DNA of 64,000 nt, from the NCBI GenBank assembly GCA_019059635.1, contig JAGVRJ010000001.1, positions 2,604,001 to 2,668,000 of the forward strand. Reading direction: 5' to 3'. This document shows, piece after piece, positions 51,350-62,800 of this stretch; positions within the stretch are counted from its first letter, which is position 1, and each line of letters opens with the position of its first letter. The position numbers and the translations under genes are program-made. The stretch comes from Proales similis (Eukaryota > Rotifera > Eurotatoria > Ploima > Proalidae). Below the pieces are notes generated by a model. The model had not been told where the DNA came from. It did not search any database and saw only the letters and a program-made list of their open reading frames with translations.

Positions 51350-52726
51350 TTAACAGCCATTTGAATTAGTATTACTAGTCTGGTAATTTGAATCCTTCAA
51401 GTAGTTTTGTACAATATGTGAAGCGTGCAGACCGCCATTTCTTTGGCGTGACTTTTGAGTAAGTTGAAGGATACGAGTTATATAATTTTTATCAAAAAGA
51501 ACTTGTGTAATTGACTCTTGCAAATCATGCGAAGTAAAAGTTAAGCAATCATGTTTTTTTCCTAAATTCAGCTCATCAACTACTCTCATTGCCACCAAGG
51601 GTTGGTCGACTTGAATCGGAATGCATATGAAAGGTACACCAAAGTGAATGGATTCACTTATGCTATTCATTCCAGAATGGGTTACAAATAGGGAAGCTCG
51701 CTTGAGTATTTCTATTTGAGGTGCAGATTCAAGAAGAAAAATGTAATCAGGCAAAAAGCATTCTTGCTTCTTGATCCTCTTTTTGTACATCTGGTACACT
51801 TCAGATCCGACTGACATAACCGCACTTATATTTAAGCCTTGTTTTATATTTACTAACGCAGCAATGATTTTTTCGTATATATCAAAGTTATTGTTGAAAA
51901 TTGTACCCAAAGAAACGTAGATAAGTAATTTTTTCCTCTGCCCAAATTCGGCTAATGTCGGAGGATTGCATTGAGGAAAAGGCTGGAGAAAACTTTTGAG
52001 TTGAATGTCTTCCAAATCGCTGTTTCTTACATAATCGGTTACTCCGCAGCCAACAAAGTAAAAATTGTCATCGAATATTTCTCTGCGAGGCTGAAGCTCT
52101 GGAATTACAGAAACAATATTTAAATTTTCGTCTGGAGCCATCATAAGTTTTAATGGATCAAAGTAAAACACTCCTAAATGGAAATTGAGAAACATTTGTT
52201 TAAAAAATAAATATATTCTTTGCAAATAGAAGTTTATATCTGTACGAATCATTTTTTGCATCTCCAAGGAATTAGGATAATTATTTGATTTCCAAGCAAA
52301 AAATGGTGTCAGCATCACAAATTTGGGTCGATGATTGTCAAAAGATCTACAAATAATTTGTTTCAAATACTTTGTATGCATGGCCCATGGATCGTATATA
52401 ATCAATATGGGCTTTTCCTCCTTTACGATTTTCAAAAGCTTCGGTACGAGGGTATGGCAGATATCCATAAGCTCCATCAGAGTGTGAACTACCGCAGACT
52501 CCTGCTTTTTTTTAGTAGGCTTGGGCTTGAACTTGTCCATCGGAAAATAGGGATAAGGACGGAATTCTGCACCTGTGCGCTCAATCACATTTTTCACTTG
52601 ATCAGTTCCGTAGAAAACAACATTGTAACGAGACGTTTTAACTAGTTCATAGATCATTCCCGTTATGGGATTAATGTGACCGAAGAAGGGCATAGCCATA
52701 ACAAAGATAGTCGGTCTCTCATTCAT
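51350..52726 (-). CDS. UDP-glycosyltransferase of bacterial macrolide-glycosyltransferase type
   Basis: A single exon of 458 residues (GT1 family). It would transfer a sugar from a UDP-sugar to a small lipophilic acceptor. Features: N-terminal MAMPFFGHINPITGMIYELV, the acceptor-domain loop GAEFRPYPYF, IYVSLGTIFNN starting the donor domain, LPDYIFLLESAPQIEILKRA, the donor signature FVTHSGMNSISESIHFGVPF, then IPIQVDQP. Typical animal UGTs are about 520 residues with a signal peptide and a C-terminal ER membrane anchor. This one has neither and looks like bacterial MGT enzymes, so it should be cytosolic. Spider-mite UGTs of this type are a known case of transfer from bacteria. The lack of introns among intron-rich neighbours agrees with acquisition, though ACC and XPNPEP3 here are intronless too. 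Confidence 0.9.
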   Translation of the reverse strand: MNERPTIFVMAMPFFGHINPITGMIYELVKTSRYNVVFYGTDQVKNVIERTGAEFRPYPYFPMDKFKPKPTKKKQESAVVHTLMELMDICHTLVPKLLKIVKEEKPILIIYDPWAMHTKYLKQIICRSFDNHRPKFVMLTPFFAWKSNNYPNSLEMQKMIRTDINFYLQRIYLFFKQMFLNFHLGVFYFDPLKLMMAPDENLNIVSVIPELQPRREIFDDNFYFVGCGVTDYVRNSDLEDIQLKSFLQPFPQCNPPTLAEFGQRKKLLIYVSLGTIFNNNFDIYEKIIAALVNIKQGLNISAVMSVGSEVYQMYKKRIKKQECFLPDYIFLLESAPQIEILKRASLFVTHSGMNSISESIHFGVPFICIPIQVDQPLVAMRVVDELNLGKKHDCLTFTSHDLQESITQVLFDKNYITRILQLTQKSRQRNGGLHASHIVQNYLKDSNYQTSNTNSNGC

Positions 52727-53331
52727 CTTAACTTGAGAGTTATTTGATAGGTTTTCTAGTTCAATAGTTACTAGGGTTGAGAATTATGCATAGTGGCAGT
52801 CTAATTTTAAATTTACGAAATTTTTTTCATAAAAAGGCTCAATGTACGATTTATTGACAGAGAATATCGCGAGGAATATAACTTCTAGTTTTAATAAGCT
52901 GAGATTTAAAAGGTAAATTTTCAACTTCAATGTATTTTATTCTCTTTCTAATGTTTTGTTTAAATTTAGCTCGCTTTTTACGTCAATCTATATAGATATA
53001 TATATATGTAAAAGTTGGTATAATTTTGCTCGAGTTAACACTCGAGAATAATTTTCCACGCATAATCCAAGTTGAATTTGTTTTATTTTGCGCACCCTCA
53101 CGCATATTTGCATCATCAAACAACTATAAGGCCACATATATCGAAGAGCTTTTCGCATCACATGCCTGTACATTTCTCAACTCATAGCTTGATCGTTCAT
53201 GCTTTATTCAAGCGTTCGATCATTTAAATCATATGCTCCACATTCTCTTTTTGATTGATCGTTTGTGACGTCTTAACGCTTACACTCATACTGACTTACA
53301 CAGAGTAAAAGAACTAAATAAAAGTTCGAAA
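52727..53331. other. Intergenic between divergent UGT and V-ATPase G genes
   Basis: 600 bp shared upstream region. A (TA)n-like run ATATAGATATATATATATG lies near 52990. No coding signal is seen. Confidence 0.4.
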
Positions 53332-53801
53332 ATGGCCACTCAAAGTCAAGGGATTCAACAGCTTCTCGCAGCTGAGAAAAAAGCTGCGGAAATCGTCGCT
53401 GAAGCACGAAAGAGTTAGTATATTATTACTAAATATCGAAACTCTAATTTTTAAGCTTCAAATTCTAAAATTCAAGGAAGAGCCCGTCGCCTAAAACAGG
53501 CAAAAGAAGAAGCAGCAAGCGAAATTGAGGCATTTAAGCAGCACAAAGAGAAAGAGTACAAGTCTCTTGAACAGCATGTAATTTCTAATTAAAATTAACT
53601 TCAAATTCCTTTTTTTTTAATAAGCAAAATAAGACCCTTGGTTCACGATCTTCCAACGAGGACGCAATCAAAGGGCGAACTGAACAAGCTATTGCAGAAA
53701 TGAGCAAAGCATTCGAATTAAATCGAGCCAAAGTGCTTCAAGACATTGTGGACACGGTTTTCAATGTCAACCCAGAAAAGCATGAAAACCTGATCATCTA
53801 G
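53332..53801 (+). CDS. ATP6V1G: V-type proton ATPase subunit G
   Basis: Three exons, 53332-53413, 53477-53577 and 53625-53801, encoding 119 residues (family norm about 118). Subunit G pairs with E to form the peripheral stalks that hold the V1 catalytic head against the V0 rotor during proton pumping. The N-terminus MATQSQGIQQLLAAEKKAAE and RRARRLKQAKEEAASEIEAF are near-identical to the family. The C-terminal half (KGRTEQAIAEMSKAFELN, DTVFNVNPEKHENL) is more divergent but keeps the helical pattern. Both introns are short GT-AG. Confidence 0.95.
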
Positions 53802-54164
53802 ACGAGCGTTCATTCCTTTTTTATTTATTTAGACAGTCACTAGTCATTTCCGCAATGATTCCATTTTTATGTATTTGAACCGAAAACTTGCCCCTTGAAA
53901 CTTGACAACTTTAACTCTAAGCATTCAGTCATGAGCAGAACCAGACCTAAATCGATTCGTAAAAATGTTCAAATGAGTATAGAATAAAGCGCCTTGCCGG
54001 CTGCCAAAGAATTTCCATCAAAACACGCAAAATTCAAATTTTAATAACGAATGATAACTGAAAGTATCATCGCTTAAATGATTCTAAATTGGTTCATATT
54101 AATATTGATTTAATCGATTGCTTAAAATCTTGAACTAATTCAGAAGCAGCAGAGTTGATGTTCG
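53802..54164. other. Intergenic
   Basis: A 363-bp gap between V-ATPase G and the LYR-motif gene, same strand. It should contain the G-subunit terminator and the promoter of the LYR/XPNPEP3 unit. No clear motif is seen. Confidence 0.35.
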
Positions 54165-54426
54165 ATGAATATTGAGCGCTTGAAAATCTTGAATCTGTAC
54201 AAAAGTTTACTCAAGTATGGTATGCAACTAACGTATACAGATAAGGACTATTTCAAAAAATATATAAAAAATCAGTTCATTCGTTCGCAAAACCTTAAAC
54301 CAGAAGAAATATCAATAATTTTCAGGGTAATCCCGAATCTGTCTGCCTTTCTTCAAATTTTTTAGCCTTAATTTCAAAAAAAACTAGAGAGGAGAATTAT
54401 TTCTTCAGCGAAAGAGGTTGATTTAA
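54165..54426 (+). CDS. Small LYR-motif mitochondrial protein (MIEF1-microprotein-like)
   Basis: Two exons, 54165-54326 and 54388-54426, 66 residues. It begins ERLKILNLYKSLLKYGMQLT then YTDKDYFKKYIKNQF, the LYR-family helix pattern (here LYK). It ends RRGELFLQRKRLI, which mirrors the KGLVFLNGKLGRII end of the human LYR microprotein read from the MIEF1 mRNA leader. That human protein associates with mitochondrial ribosome assembly. The intron donor is AGG|GTAATC; using it turns a premature stop into the expected C-terminus. Its stop codon lies 10 bases before the ATG of the next gene, so both are probably read from one transcript. Confidence 0.75.
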
Positions 54427-54436
54427 AACGCGCAAG

Positions 54437-56239
54437 ATGCAAAAATTATTACGCTGCAATTTAAATTCAAATCGATTTGTTTCTTTTGTTCACGGGCGAT
54501 TTTTCAGAACAAGCAACCACCATAACACTGAGGAAGATTTTCAGCGCTTTTTGAATACTTTCAAACCTCCTAAACGCAAAACCTGCGGCGGTGGTAATCA
54601 ACAAGTAATTGAGTTGGGACAGCCGACTTATTGGACACATCCTCATTTGTTTATCGCTCCAAATGTGGACCAAATTGATCAACAAGTAACACCTGGAATT
54701 ACCAAGCAAGAGTTCGAAGAACGCCGTTTTCAATATGCCAGTTTCCTGAGTCTTTACCAGCGTCTTTATTTCTCGTCGAAATATTCAAGTCAAGAAAAAA
54801 TGTCTCTAATGCAAAAAGGGCTTAAACACTGGCAAAATGCCAGATTTTCGGAGCAAGATGCACCTAAAAATTTCATCGCCATCATTCCAAGTAGTGTTGT
54901 CTCACACATGAGCCCAGATGTCCCATATTTATATCGACAAAATAGCGATCTTCTTTACCTGTCTGGATTCAAGGAGCCAGATTCATTGCTTATCATAAGC
55001 CAGACTGATCATAAAAAATCCAGTGAAGCTACTCTTCTTGTCCGTCCGAAAGATAAACGAAGAGAGACGTGGGAGGGACCATGTACCGGTCCAGAAAATA
55101 TTGAAAAACTTTGTGGGATTAAGAATGCCTTACCAATATCGGAACTCAAAACCTATCTCTCTAGTCTTGTAAAAGAATCATATGGAAAGATCACTCTATG
55201 GCAATATCCTTCCGAGCAAATTCTCAACAAAGAAGCCGGTCCTAATTGCTATATGCAAAATGTTGAGGCTGAACTACAAGAATGGATAGAGCAAGAAAAT
55301 TCCCAGACTAATAAACTTATTTTAATGGGTCAGTGTCCTGATATAAGCCATTCGCCTCAAGCTTCATATTTCAATTCGTCGAGATATTTTGTCCAGCTTT
55401 GTCGGCTCATTAAATCCAAAGCAGAGATCCAACTCATTAAACGAGCTTGCGAGATATCAAGCGAAGGCTTTTCTAATTCGTTAGCAGTCAGCCATCCATT
55501 CATAAATGAACATCTACTATACGCTCGTTTTGACTATGACTGTAGAATAAGAGGCGCAGAACATCTTGCTTACATACCAGTTGTAGCAGGAGGTTCAAGA
55601 GCTACCAGTTTGCATTACATTCGCAACAACCAAGTAGTGGATGGCGAATCTCTCATCCTCATGGATGCAGGCTGCCAATTCAACGATTACGCCAGCGATA
55701 TAACTCGAACATGGCCTGTATCCGGTCGCTTTAAAGAACCACATAGAGAAATTTACGAGGCTTGTCTCAATGTTCAAAAGTTTTGTCTGAGCAAATGCGA
55801 GCCAGGCGTTTCATTAAGTCAACTGTTCAATGTCATGATGAGAAAACTCAGTGAGGAATTAACTAAATTGGGAATTTTCACGAAGGCAGAGCATGATGCG
55901 GCCATAAAACCTTCAGACGAGTGCACTGACTATATACCATCTAGTCATTTGAAGAAGCTGATGCGTTTCTGTCCTCACGATGTCGGCCATTACTTAGGCC
56001 TCGATGTGCACGATTGCCCAGAGATCTCAAAAAATATTCCCCTTGAAGAAAATACTGTTCTCACAATAGAACCTGGTATTTATTTCAAACCAGATGAAAA
56101 GGATGTTCCAATAAAGTATAGAGGCATTGGAGTACGAATTGAAGATGATGTCGTGCTTACCAGCGGTGGCCATCAAGTTCTTAGCTCGAACTGTCCCAAA
56201 GAAACATTGGAAATAGAAAAACTTTTAGCCAGAAACTAG
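54437..56239 (+). CDS. XPNPEP3: Xaa-Pro aminopeptidase 3, mitochondrial (M24B)
   Basis: A single exon of 600 residues. The enzyme removes N-terminal residues preceding proline and trims mitochondrial import intermediates. The first about 26 residues (MQKLLRCNLNSNRFVSFVHG) are basic and lack acids, a mitochondrial presequence. The N-terminal creatinase-like domain contains VPYLYRQNSDLLYLSGF. The M24 pita-bread domain keeps all metal ligands: MDAGCQFNDYASDITRTW (Asp410, Asp421), HDVGHYLGLDVHD, LTIEPGIYF and GIGVRIEDDVVLT. It should be active. Length is somewhat above human XPNPEP3 (507), with insertions before the catalytic domain. The ATG used is the first after the LYR gene's stop; having no leader of its own, it needs re-initiation, an internal start or trans-splicing. 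Confidence 0.93.
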   Translation: MQKLLRCNLNSNRFVSFVHGRFFRTSNHHNTEEDFQRFLNTFKPPKRKTCGGGNQQVIELGQPTYWTHPHLFIAPNVDQIDQQVTPGITKQEFEERRFQYASFLSLYQRLYFSSKYSSQEKMSLMQKGLKHWQNARFSEQDAPKNFIAIIPSSVVSHMSPDVPYLYRQNSDLLYLSGFKEPDSLLIISQTDHKKSSEATLLVRPKDKRRETWEGPCTGPENIEKLCGIKNALPISELKTYLSSLVKESYGKITLWQYPSEQILNKEAGPNCYMQNVEAELQEWIEQENSQTNKLILMGQCPDISHSPQASYFNSSRYFVQLCRLIKSKAEIQLIKRACEISSEGFSNSLAVSHPFINEHLLYARFDYDCRIRGAEHLAYIPVVAGGSRATSLHYIRNNQVVDGESLILMDAGCQFNDYASDITRTWPVSGRFKEPHREIYEACLNVQKFCLSKCEPGVSLSQLFNVMMRKLSEELTKLGIFTKAEHDAAIKPSDECTDYIPSSHLKKLMRFCPHDVGHYLGLDVHDCPEISKNIPLEENTVLTIEPGIYFKPDEKDVPIKYRGIGVRIEDDVVLTSGGHQVLSSNCPKETLEIEKLLARN

Positions 56240-56676
56240 TGATGTTTTTAAGATACTGGACAAAACTGTTTACTTTCTTTTTGAATATTTTTCGGTTTTT
56301 GTTAAAAAATGTTCTTGAGACTAGAAAGAAATTTAACTGGTAAAATGTTTTGATTTTCAGAACGTGTCCCCAAGAGGTTAACATTCTTTCTTTATAATGA
56401 AGTTTGCTAAACATTCTAAGTCGACCGGGAAACGTCTTAAAATAAAATAATCGCCTCATATTAAGTTAAGGGTTTTGACAAGCTTTTTATTGATATATAT
56501 ATTTTAACTTAATGGATTAATGAAGCAAAAAGAATTAATTCTAAAAGTGAGTTCTTAAAGTCAAACTCAAACTTTATGCTAGAATCACGACTAAGAGGAT
56601 CACGAGCGTGTTAAGTGCAGTATCTTGAACAGCATGAAAGAATGATAACTTTAAGGTTCTAAGCATACAACAATTA
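56240..56676. other. Convergent 3' flanks of XPNPEP3 and Mondo
   Basis: TTTATT at 56486-56491 (minus-strand AATAAA) could end the Mondo transcript, and AAAATAAAATAA near 56438-56450 could end the XPNPEP3 transcript. No other feature is seen. Confidence 0.45.
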
Positions 56677-59600
56677 CTAGATTCTGGTTAACACAATTCC
56701 ATAGCACTCCTCAGGCACCTTCGAGGGGTCTGTTAGGATTCTGGTGGTCTTGGATAATTGTCGTAACGCATTTGATGCAACTTGAAATTAAAAAATCTAA
56801 TAAAACGTGCAATGAGCTTAATTCCAGAGCAGAACTTACTTGGACGTAGATTTGTAAGGTTACAATGTTGCTTTTGCCATTCGTGAAATGTTCGCTCCAT
56901 ATCTTCTCTCGAAGATGTGTTTACCGTGTTCATGAATGTATCAAACAAAGGCTTGATTATCAAAGAAAATAGATAAAAGCGCCAGTTTTCCACCGTTCGA
57001 TCTTTAACATAGCTCTTAAACTTTTGCTCGTATTTTTCACTCTTGTTCAGATTTCCAATCACGCATACGCCATTCACCGGCAGCTGACTTTGAAGCTCAT
57101 CTATTTTTTGACTCAACTCTTCTATTTCGCGTTTCAATTCGTCTAATTCAAGCACGCGTTTTTCTCTCATTCTTTGGAGCTCTTTAGTATATTCGGCTGT
57201 TTTGTGCAACATAGCCGCTTTGCTCGCTTTTGCTCCTTTACTTTCTCTTAGAGCTGGCACTAGAGTCTGGAGGCGTTCAAAGCCATGTTGAATGTTGCAT
57301 CGGCGTTTTTGCTCCGCTGTGTTTATTCCGTCCATCAGACTTGTGACACTATTTGATCGACTAGTTAGTCTGGATCCAATTTCATTATACTTAATAGGTC
57401 TAGTCGAAGTTGACGCGATAGGAATCGGGAAAGGATTATTTGAAACGATCGTTTCTCCAGTTACATCACTGATCACTTGAATTCCGGGCGAACTTATATC
57501 AGGCGAGGTTACATTGCTATTGCTACTGGTGTCGTTGTAAACCATGAATGCATTTGGTGAACACATTGCTTGATTTGGTATAGCAATTAGATCTCGACGA
57601 TTCTTGTATGCCATATTTTCTTGAATCGGAGTTGTGCTATGTTCGCTAAAGTTTTGGAAATCATTGTTTAGTTTCATGCTTTTCCGGCCTCGCTTGCTTG
57701 GTGTCTTAATTTGCCTTTGGTCATTTTTGGCGTTATGAGTCGATTCGTAAGGCTGTTCAGATGCAATATGCCCAGAATCAACTGCACTAGGAGCCAAAAC
57801 CACCGATAAAAGAGTGCTCATTTGACCTCCCATAACTTTAGGCTCGTTATTTGTAACTTCATTGCTAGATGAGCTACCGGCTAACATTTGATTAATTTTA
57901 CCCCTTGAAGTCGATCTCCTTTGAAAACCTTCTCGCTGGACGCCTGCTAGATCTGAAACAGAAAGGTTGGAACCTCCAAGAGCTGACGAAATGCCTGTGT
58001 TCATTCGCATTGGTGAACTGGCGTTGTACAATGAGAGAACTGGTGACTGTTGGGCAAGCAAATTTCTAATCGTGTTCGACGAGTTTCCTTGGCTAGATTG
58101 GTTGCTTTGACGTGAGTTGCCCATAACTGTTTCATTTGGATAACTGTAGCGAACATCGGAAGCAGGGGAAAGCAAATTTATCGATTCTTGGTGATAAATG
58201 TTAGCTGGGTTTTGCGCTGATATTGCTTTGCTCGGTTTGTCTACCAAATGGGAATTGGGTTGCGAAGCTGCCACTGTTGCTAATGTATCAAAGTTGCTCA
58301 TGTCCGATGTGGAATCTTGACTCTTGCCGTGTAATTCCATATCATTGTAATATTGTTTGATCCAGTGATTTTTGCCACCTTTATAAGGAACAGGAGCACT
58401 ACGGGGTTTGCTCGCTGATGTTGTTATCACTGGCTGGATGAGAAGCTCGTCCGTTTGATTCAAGGGATAATTGGGATTTTTACCGATTGAGTTCTTGGCT
58501 GGGATTGGTGGTCGATCAAGCTCTACTCGATTTGCAGAGGCACTATCATTTCTGTGATTTATATGAGCAGTCTGATTGACACTTGGCTCATCGGACCAGC
58601 CCAAGTCAAGATCGAGGAAGTCAAAATTCGGATAGAGATGCATCAAATCGGGCTGTAGGAGGTCTGGATTGCTGCCGAATGCTTGTTCTTTTGGATCTTC
58701 TGCACCGAAAGTACTAAATAGTGTATCGCAGCTCAGGGTATTTAAATCTATGTCTTGGAATAGACCTGGAGAAGGGGACCGACAGCGATTGCTGAATGGC
58801 ATCTGCTTGCTTGCTATAGGCAGGGCTGGGGTGACGAAATAATCCGAATTCATATAGCGCTCTTGACTTGCTTCAACGCTAGAATTAAAACCGACGGTGC
58901 TAATATTAGTTGATGAATTCCCCTTGGAAAGTTCCATGCTGCTACTTGGGTCGAGCAAACACCGTTCCTGGATGCGAATTCCTCCGAAACAAAGTTCTGA
59001 AGATGAATTAGACAGCCTTACGTCGGTAGCATTGGCCTTATTCTGCTCGGAATCATAAATTTCAAACTTTTCTCGCACATGTTCTCCTCCCTGCTTTATT
59101 TGGCGACGTGAGACTTCACGCCATCGTTTGTACTCATTAGTGATTGACTCGAGTTTTCGCTTCCAATACTTCTTATCTTTGTTTTGTGATTCAAGGGTCA
59201 TAGCAGCTTCTTTATCACGATACTCAGCTACGTATTCGTTAGTGCCAGATCCAAGCTCACTTGAATCTAGCACATTGTTTTTAAACTCGCACATCACTGG
59301 AGCTCGCCTTACAGCTTTGCCACTCTTGTACCCATATTGCTCGAACCAAGATCTCCAAATAATGTTGTTAATTCGAATTTTTTCCGTGACTTGCAAGCGA
59401 AGCCCCTTGAAATTCTTCCATTTTGGAGATGTCAAGTTATTGCTGTAACAAGTTTTAACATAATGTAAAAGTTTCTTCAGACTTTTGTTTTCATTGTCCA
59501 ATGTGATTCCACCACTGATGCTTTCTCCCAATTGGTCATTTCTCTTACCCTTGGCGCTACTAGCTAAGTTGGCCTCCTTGATTACTGAAGACTTGACTAG

Positions 59601-59864
59601 CATGATAGGTGCTCTGCTTGCTTCGTTTTTCCCCAATGAAGACGAATACATAGTGTCATCACCAAATTCTTCTTCATGTAAATTGCGAACTTCTTCGTTC
59701 ACGGTAACTTCTCGATTCGATGCATCTGGACTTGGAATAGGCATCTCGACAACGTCTTCATATGTGTCGTTCAAGTCGCTGGTCATGTAGTGTCCCGAAC
59801 GAATTTTGCCCCCGGCGCGGCGGCTCAACTCGACAAACTTCATCTTTTTAACACCTTGGTTCAT
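56677..59864 (-). CDS. MLXIP: Mondo family bHLH-zip transcription factor (MLXIP/ChREBP orthologue)
   Basis: Two exons, 59864-56840 and 56780-56677, 1042 residues. Mondo proteins sense glucose-6-phosphate through N-terminal Mondo-conserved regions, enter the nucleus and, with Mlx, drive glycolytic and lipogenic genes. Visible: SGHYMTSDLNDTYED (MCR I), NNLTSPKWKNFKGLRLQVTE and IRINNIIWRSWFEQYGY (MCR III area), YWKRKLESITNEYKRWREV; a long Ser/Asn-rich middle; the bHLH EQKRRCNIQHGFERLQTLVP (about 849) and a leucine zipper; then the dimerisation and cytoplasmic-localisation domain ending in exon 2 with NALRQLSKTTRILTDPSKVP, which matches the MondoA end. I use the first ATG of the open frame; the frame is open somewhat upstream, so a further 5' exon is possible. 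Confidence 0.95.
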
Positions 59865-62800
59865 TTTTAAAAGGCTCAATTGAGTTGATTGAATCCGTTC
59901 ACTTTTTACCGGATGACATGCCTTAAACCGAAAATAAGAATTCTAATTTAGGTCCGAATGTTCCATTTTCAAGTTTTTGAGAAGATTTAATCAACACAAT
60001 GAATTGAACTCACGAGATTCGATTCAGTAAGGCAATGCTTTAAAAATTATGAGAGAATCAAGGCACAAAATAACGAAAAGTTTGAACTAAAAGCAAAAAC
60101 GCGTTTGCAGTCAGATCATTATGAATGAATTGCTTAAATTAGAATGTATGGAAAGGCATAATTTGCATTCAGAACAATCCTATATCATAAGCTGGGCTAG
60201 AATGAGAATCATAATATAGTTTTTTTTTGTTTAAAAGCCAAAGCAAGAATAAGATTCAACGAATTGAATTCAAATTCGAATGTTTTGGTTAAATGAAAAG
60301 CCAACCTAAATGAAAAAATCACTTCATTCTGAAAGCTGCTTAATAACTAAACTTTAAAAATTTTCCAAAGTCTTATTTAAAAGGAAAAAACAGCTTCGAG
60401 TTCCCGGATTAAGGAATATTATTTACCAAAAGTCAAAGTATAGTGTGGTTTTCACATCCCTCACGCATATTCAAAGTATAACGCTGTCATAATGAGAGAG
60501 AGTAGACTAACAAACATAAGATAGGAGTTTTATCTCATCTTTATCGGAAAAGTCTGAGGTCTGTCGAGCTATCTCAAACCGATAAAAAAATACTTGAGAA
60601 GATTGTTGAATAAATTAAACCGAAGGGTCAACAGAAATTATCCAGAAGCTCTTTATTTTCTTTGTGCTTCTATCTCAAACTTTAAATTCAATATATTGTT
60701 TTCGATCTTAGGACAAAGAGAGGAAGGTTGAAGAGGGCTGATATAAAAATAAAATATGAGAAACCAATTAATTTCTGTCTTGAAGAAATTTGCTAGAACG
60801 GTGCTAGACTGAAAGGAATTTGCTGTTTAAATTTTTAGTATCTCATTAAACCTCCGAGAATCACAAAGCATGGAAGGAATTGGAATAAGAGCCAATTGTG
60901 ATTGAATATTTATTTAAAAGATTTGAAGAAATGCTCAATAATTTACCCATGCATACCTAAGAACCATCTGAGTAAAATCAAGGACGTGAATGCTAATTAT
61001 CAACGTGCGTTTGGTTTTATTTGCGCAAGCCTTAGCCGGTTGCTATGCAGATACAAGCGAGAATGATCGATAGTTGCTAAACATGAACTTTGACAGCTCA
61101 CACAACTAGCCGCATAGAGAGTGCATGGTTGGACGGCCGAAATCGAATTGAGAAGAGGTTTTAGAGGGCGGGCTCATGCTGACCGTTGTTTGGTTACGGT
61201 GCGTTCTCATCCGGGTGACGGTTTAATATTTAAAAATGTCGAAATTAGCGCTCGGTGAAGCTAGGTCCGCCTAGCAATTTTAAGCTTCATTTTTTGCAGC
61301 TGACGCTATTTTCCTTACGTCATTACTTCATCTTTAAAATAACCAAAGAATATTACGTCGAACAATTCGCTTAGCAACAAGCCGTTTTAGATACCGTAAT
61401 CGGTTATTCTTTATTTAATAAGAAATTTTATGATATGAGAATCGACTGCCACGTGCTACAAGGAGAGCGATAGAGTTTTATTGGTGAGATAAGGTCATCT
61501 AGCGGTTAACCTCACCGCATGTTGCTCTGGGTTAAACTGCAAGTCCCAATCAGGTTTTGTGACGAACCTATCTGTTCGACGTCCCTTGAAGCAGTCAGGC
61601 GATTGTCATGGATACGAATGCGGTTTGATCTAATGTTCATCCGCGTAAAAGCAAGAAGAGGCAAATCACATTTTCCAACCACTCGTCTGCCTGAACATTT
61701 TTACCTTTTGTCTTTACGACTGCATCAAATATGAACCTTCGATAGAAACAGACTAGGGCGAGTATCATATTAACCGCATTTTTTTTATTCTATCGGACGC
61801 TTTTCCAGCTTTTATGAGTTTAAAAATGGCTCAATGATTTTTAAATACAAAGCACGGCTTGTTTTAGTTAAAGGATTCATTCAATCCAACGAGCAAACCT
61901 TAAAAACTAGAAGAGCCAGTTTCTTATCCCAAATTATTTGATCAGATCATCGTCTGAAAATATTCAACTATTTTCTTTCGTTTCAATTTGTTTTATCGAA
62001 CTCCGTTAGCTTAATTCCATATTTTTAAATCTTCAGTTTCTCTTTTGGAATGACGCATTAAGTTTAACCGTTGTCATGGAGCCATATGTTTATCTTATCT
62101 TAAACTGAAAGCGTTGTTGATGTGCTCACATTTCCGTTTGCTTATCGCTAGTCCGCCATGATAATGAGCATTTCCCTGGTATCCGTCAAACAAGCGCAAA
62201 TCAATTTAAATTCGACTCGGCTTTACCGCGATTTGGTATTTACAATTAATTATTAGTTAGAAGCTGAGGCAGAAGACCAAGTCGTCAGGTCGTGATTATC
62301 TGCCACTAGACTGAGAAGCATCTTAAACGTCATTATGAGCCGTTGCCGTGCAGGTTGCTAGGGGCGCAACGCCGGAAGATGAAGGTTCAATAGAAGCTGA
62401 CACTCATTCCTCTCCGACTTGTCATTCAATTTACGTGTCTTTATTGTTTGAACGAAGATAAAATTTCAGCACCTTATTCTCCACCATTGGTTGGCATGGT
62501 GAGTGAGAAGGTATTAGACGTAGGCGAACTGGCGCACGAGACTCCGCGGAACGTATGCAGCTAAAGCGTGATTTTTTCGCCTTTGCGGCTTCCTCAGATT
62601 GCATGATTCCACTTTCAACACAATCAAGCATTAATTCTATTTTTATTTGCCCCGAGCATCGGCCTCCTGTTTCATCTAGATCGCTTCCCTATTTTCTTTA
62701 TAATTTTGCTCTGATGGCTTCCTCTTAAACAAACGCTCCGAATGTCCGGCGAGGAGAGAATTTTATCGACCCGATCGGATAAACCAACATATGTAAACCA

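Noticed and set aside
61480-61560. tRNA-like sequence (GGTCATCTAGCGGTTAACC followed by GGGTTAAACTGCAAGTCCC)
   Set aside because: D-arm and T-arm-like pieces exist and ATTGG/CCAAT could pair, but there is no standard T-loop and no clear anticodon arm. At best an eroded tRNA or tRNA-derived repeat.
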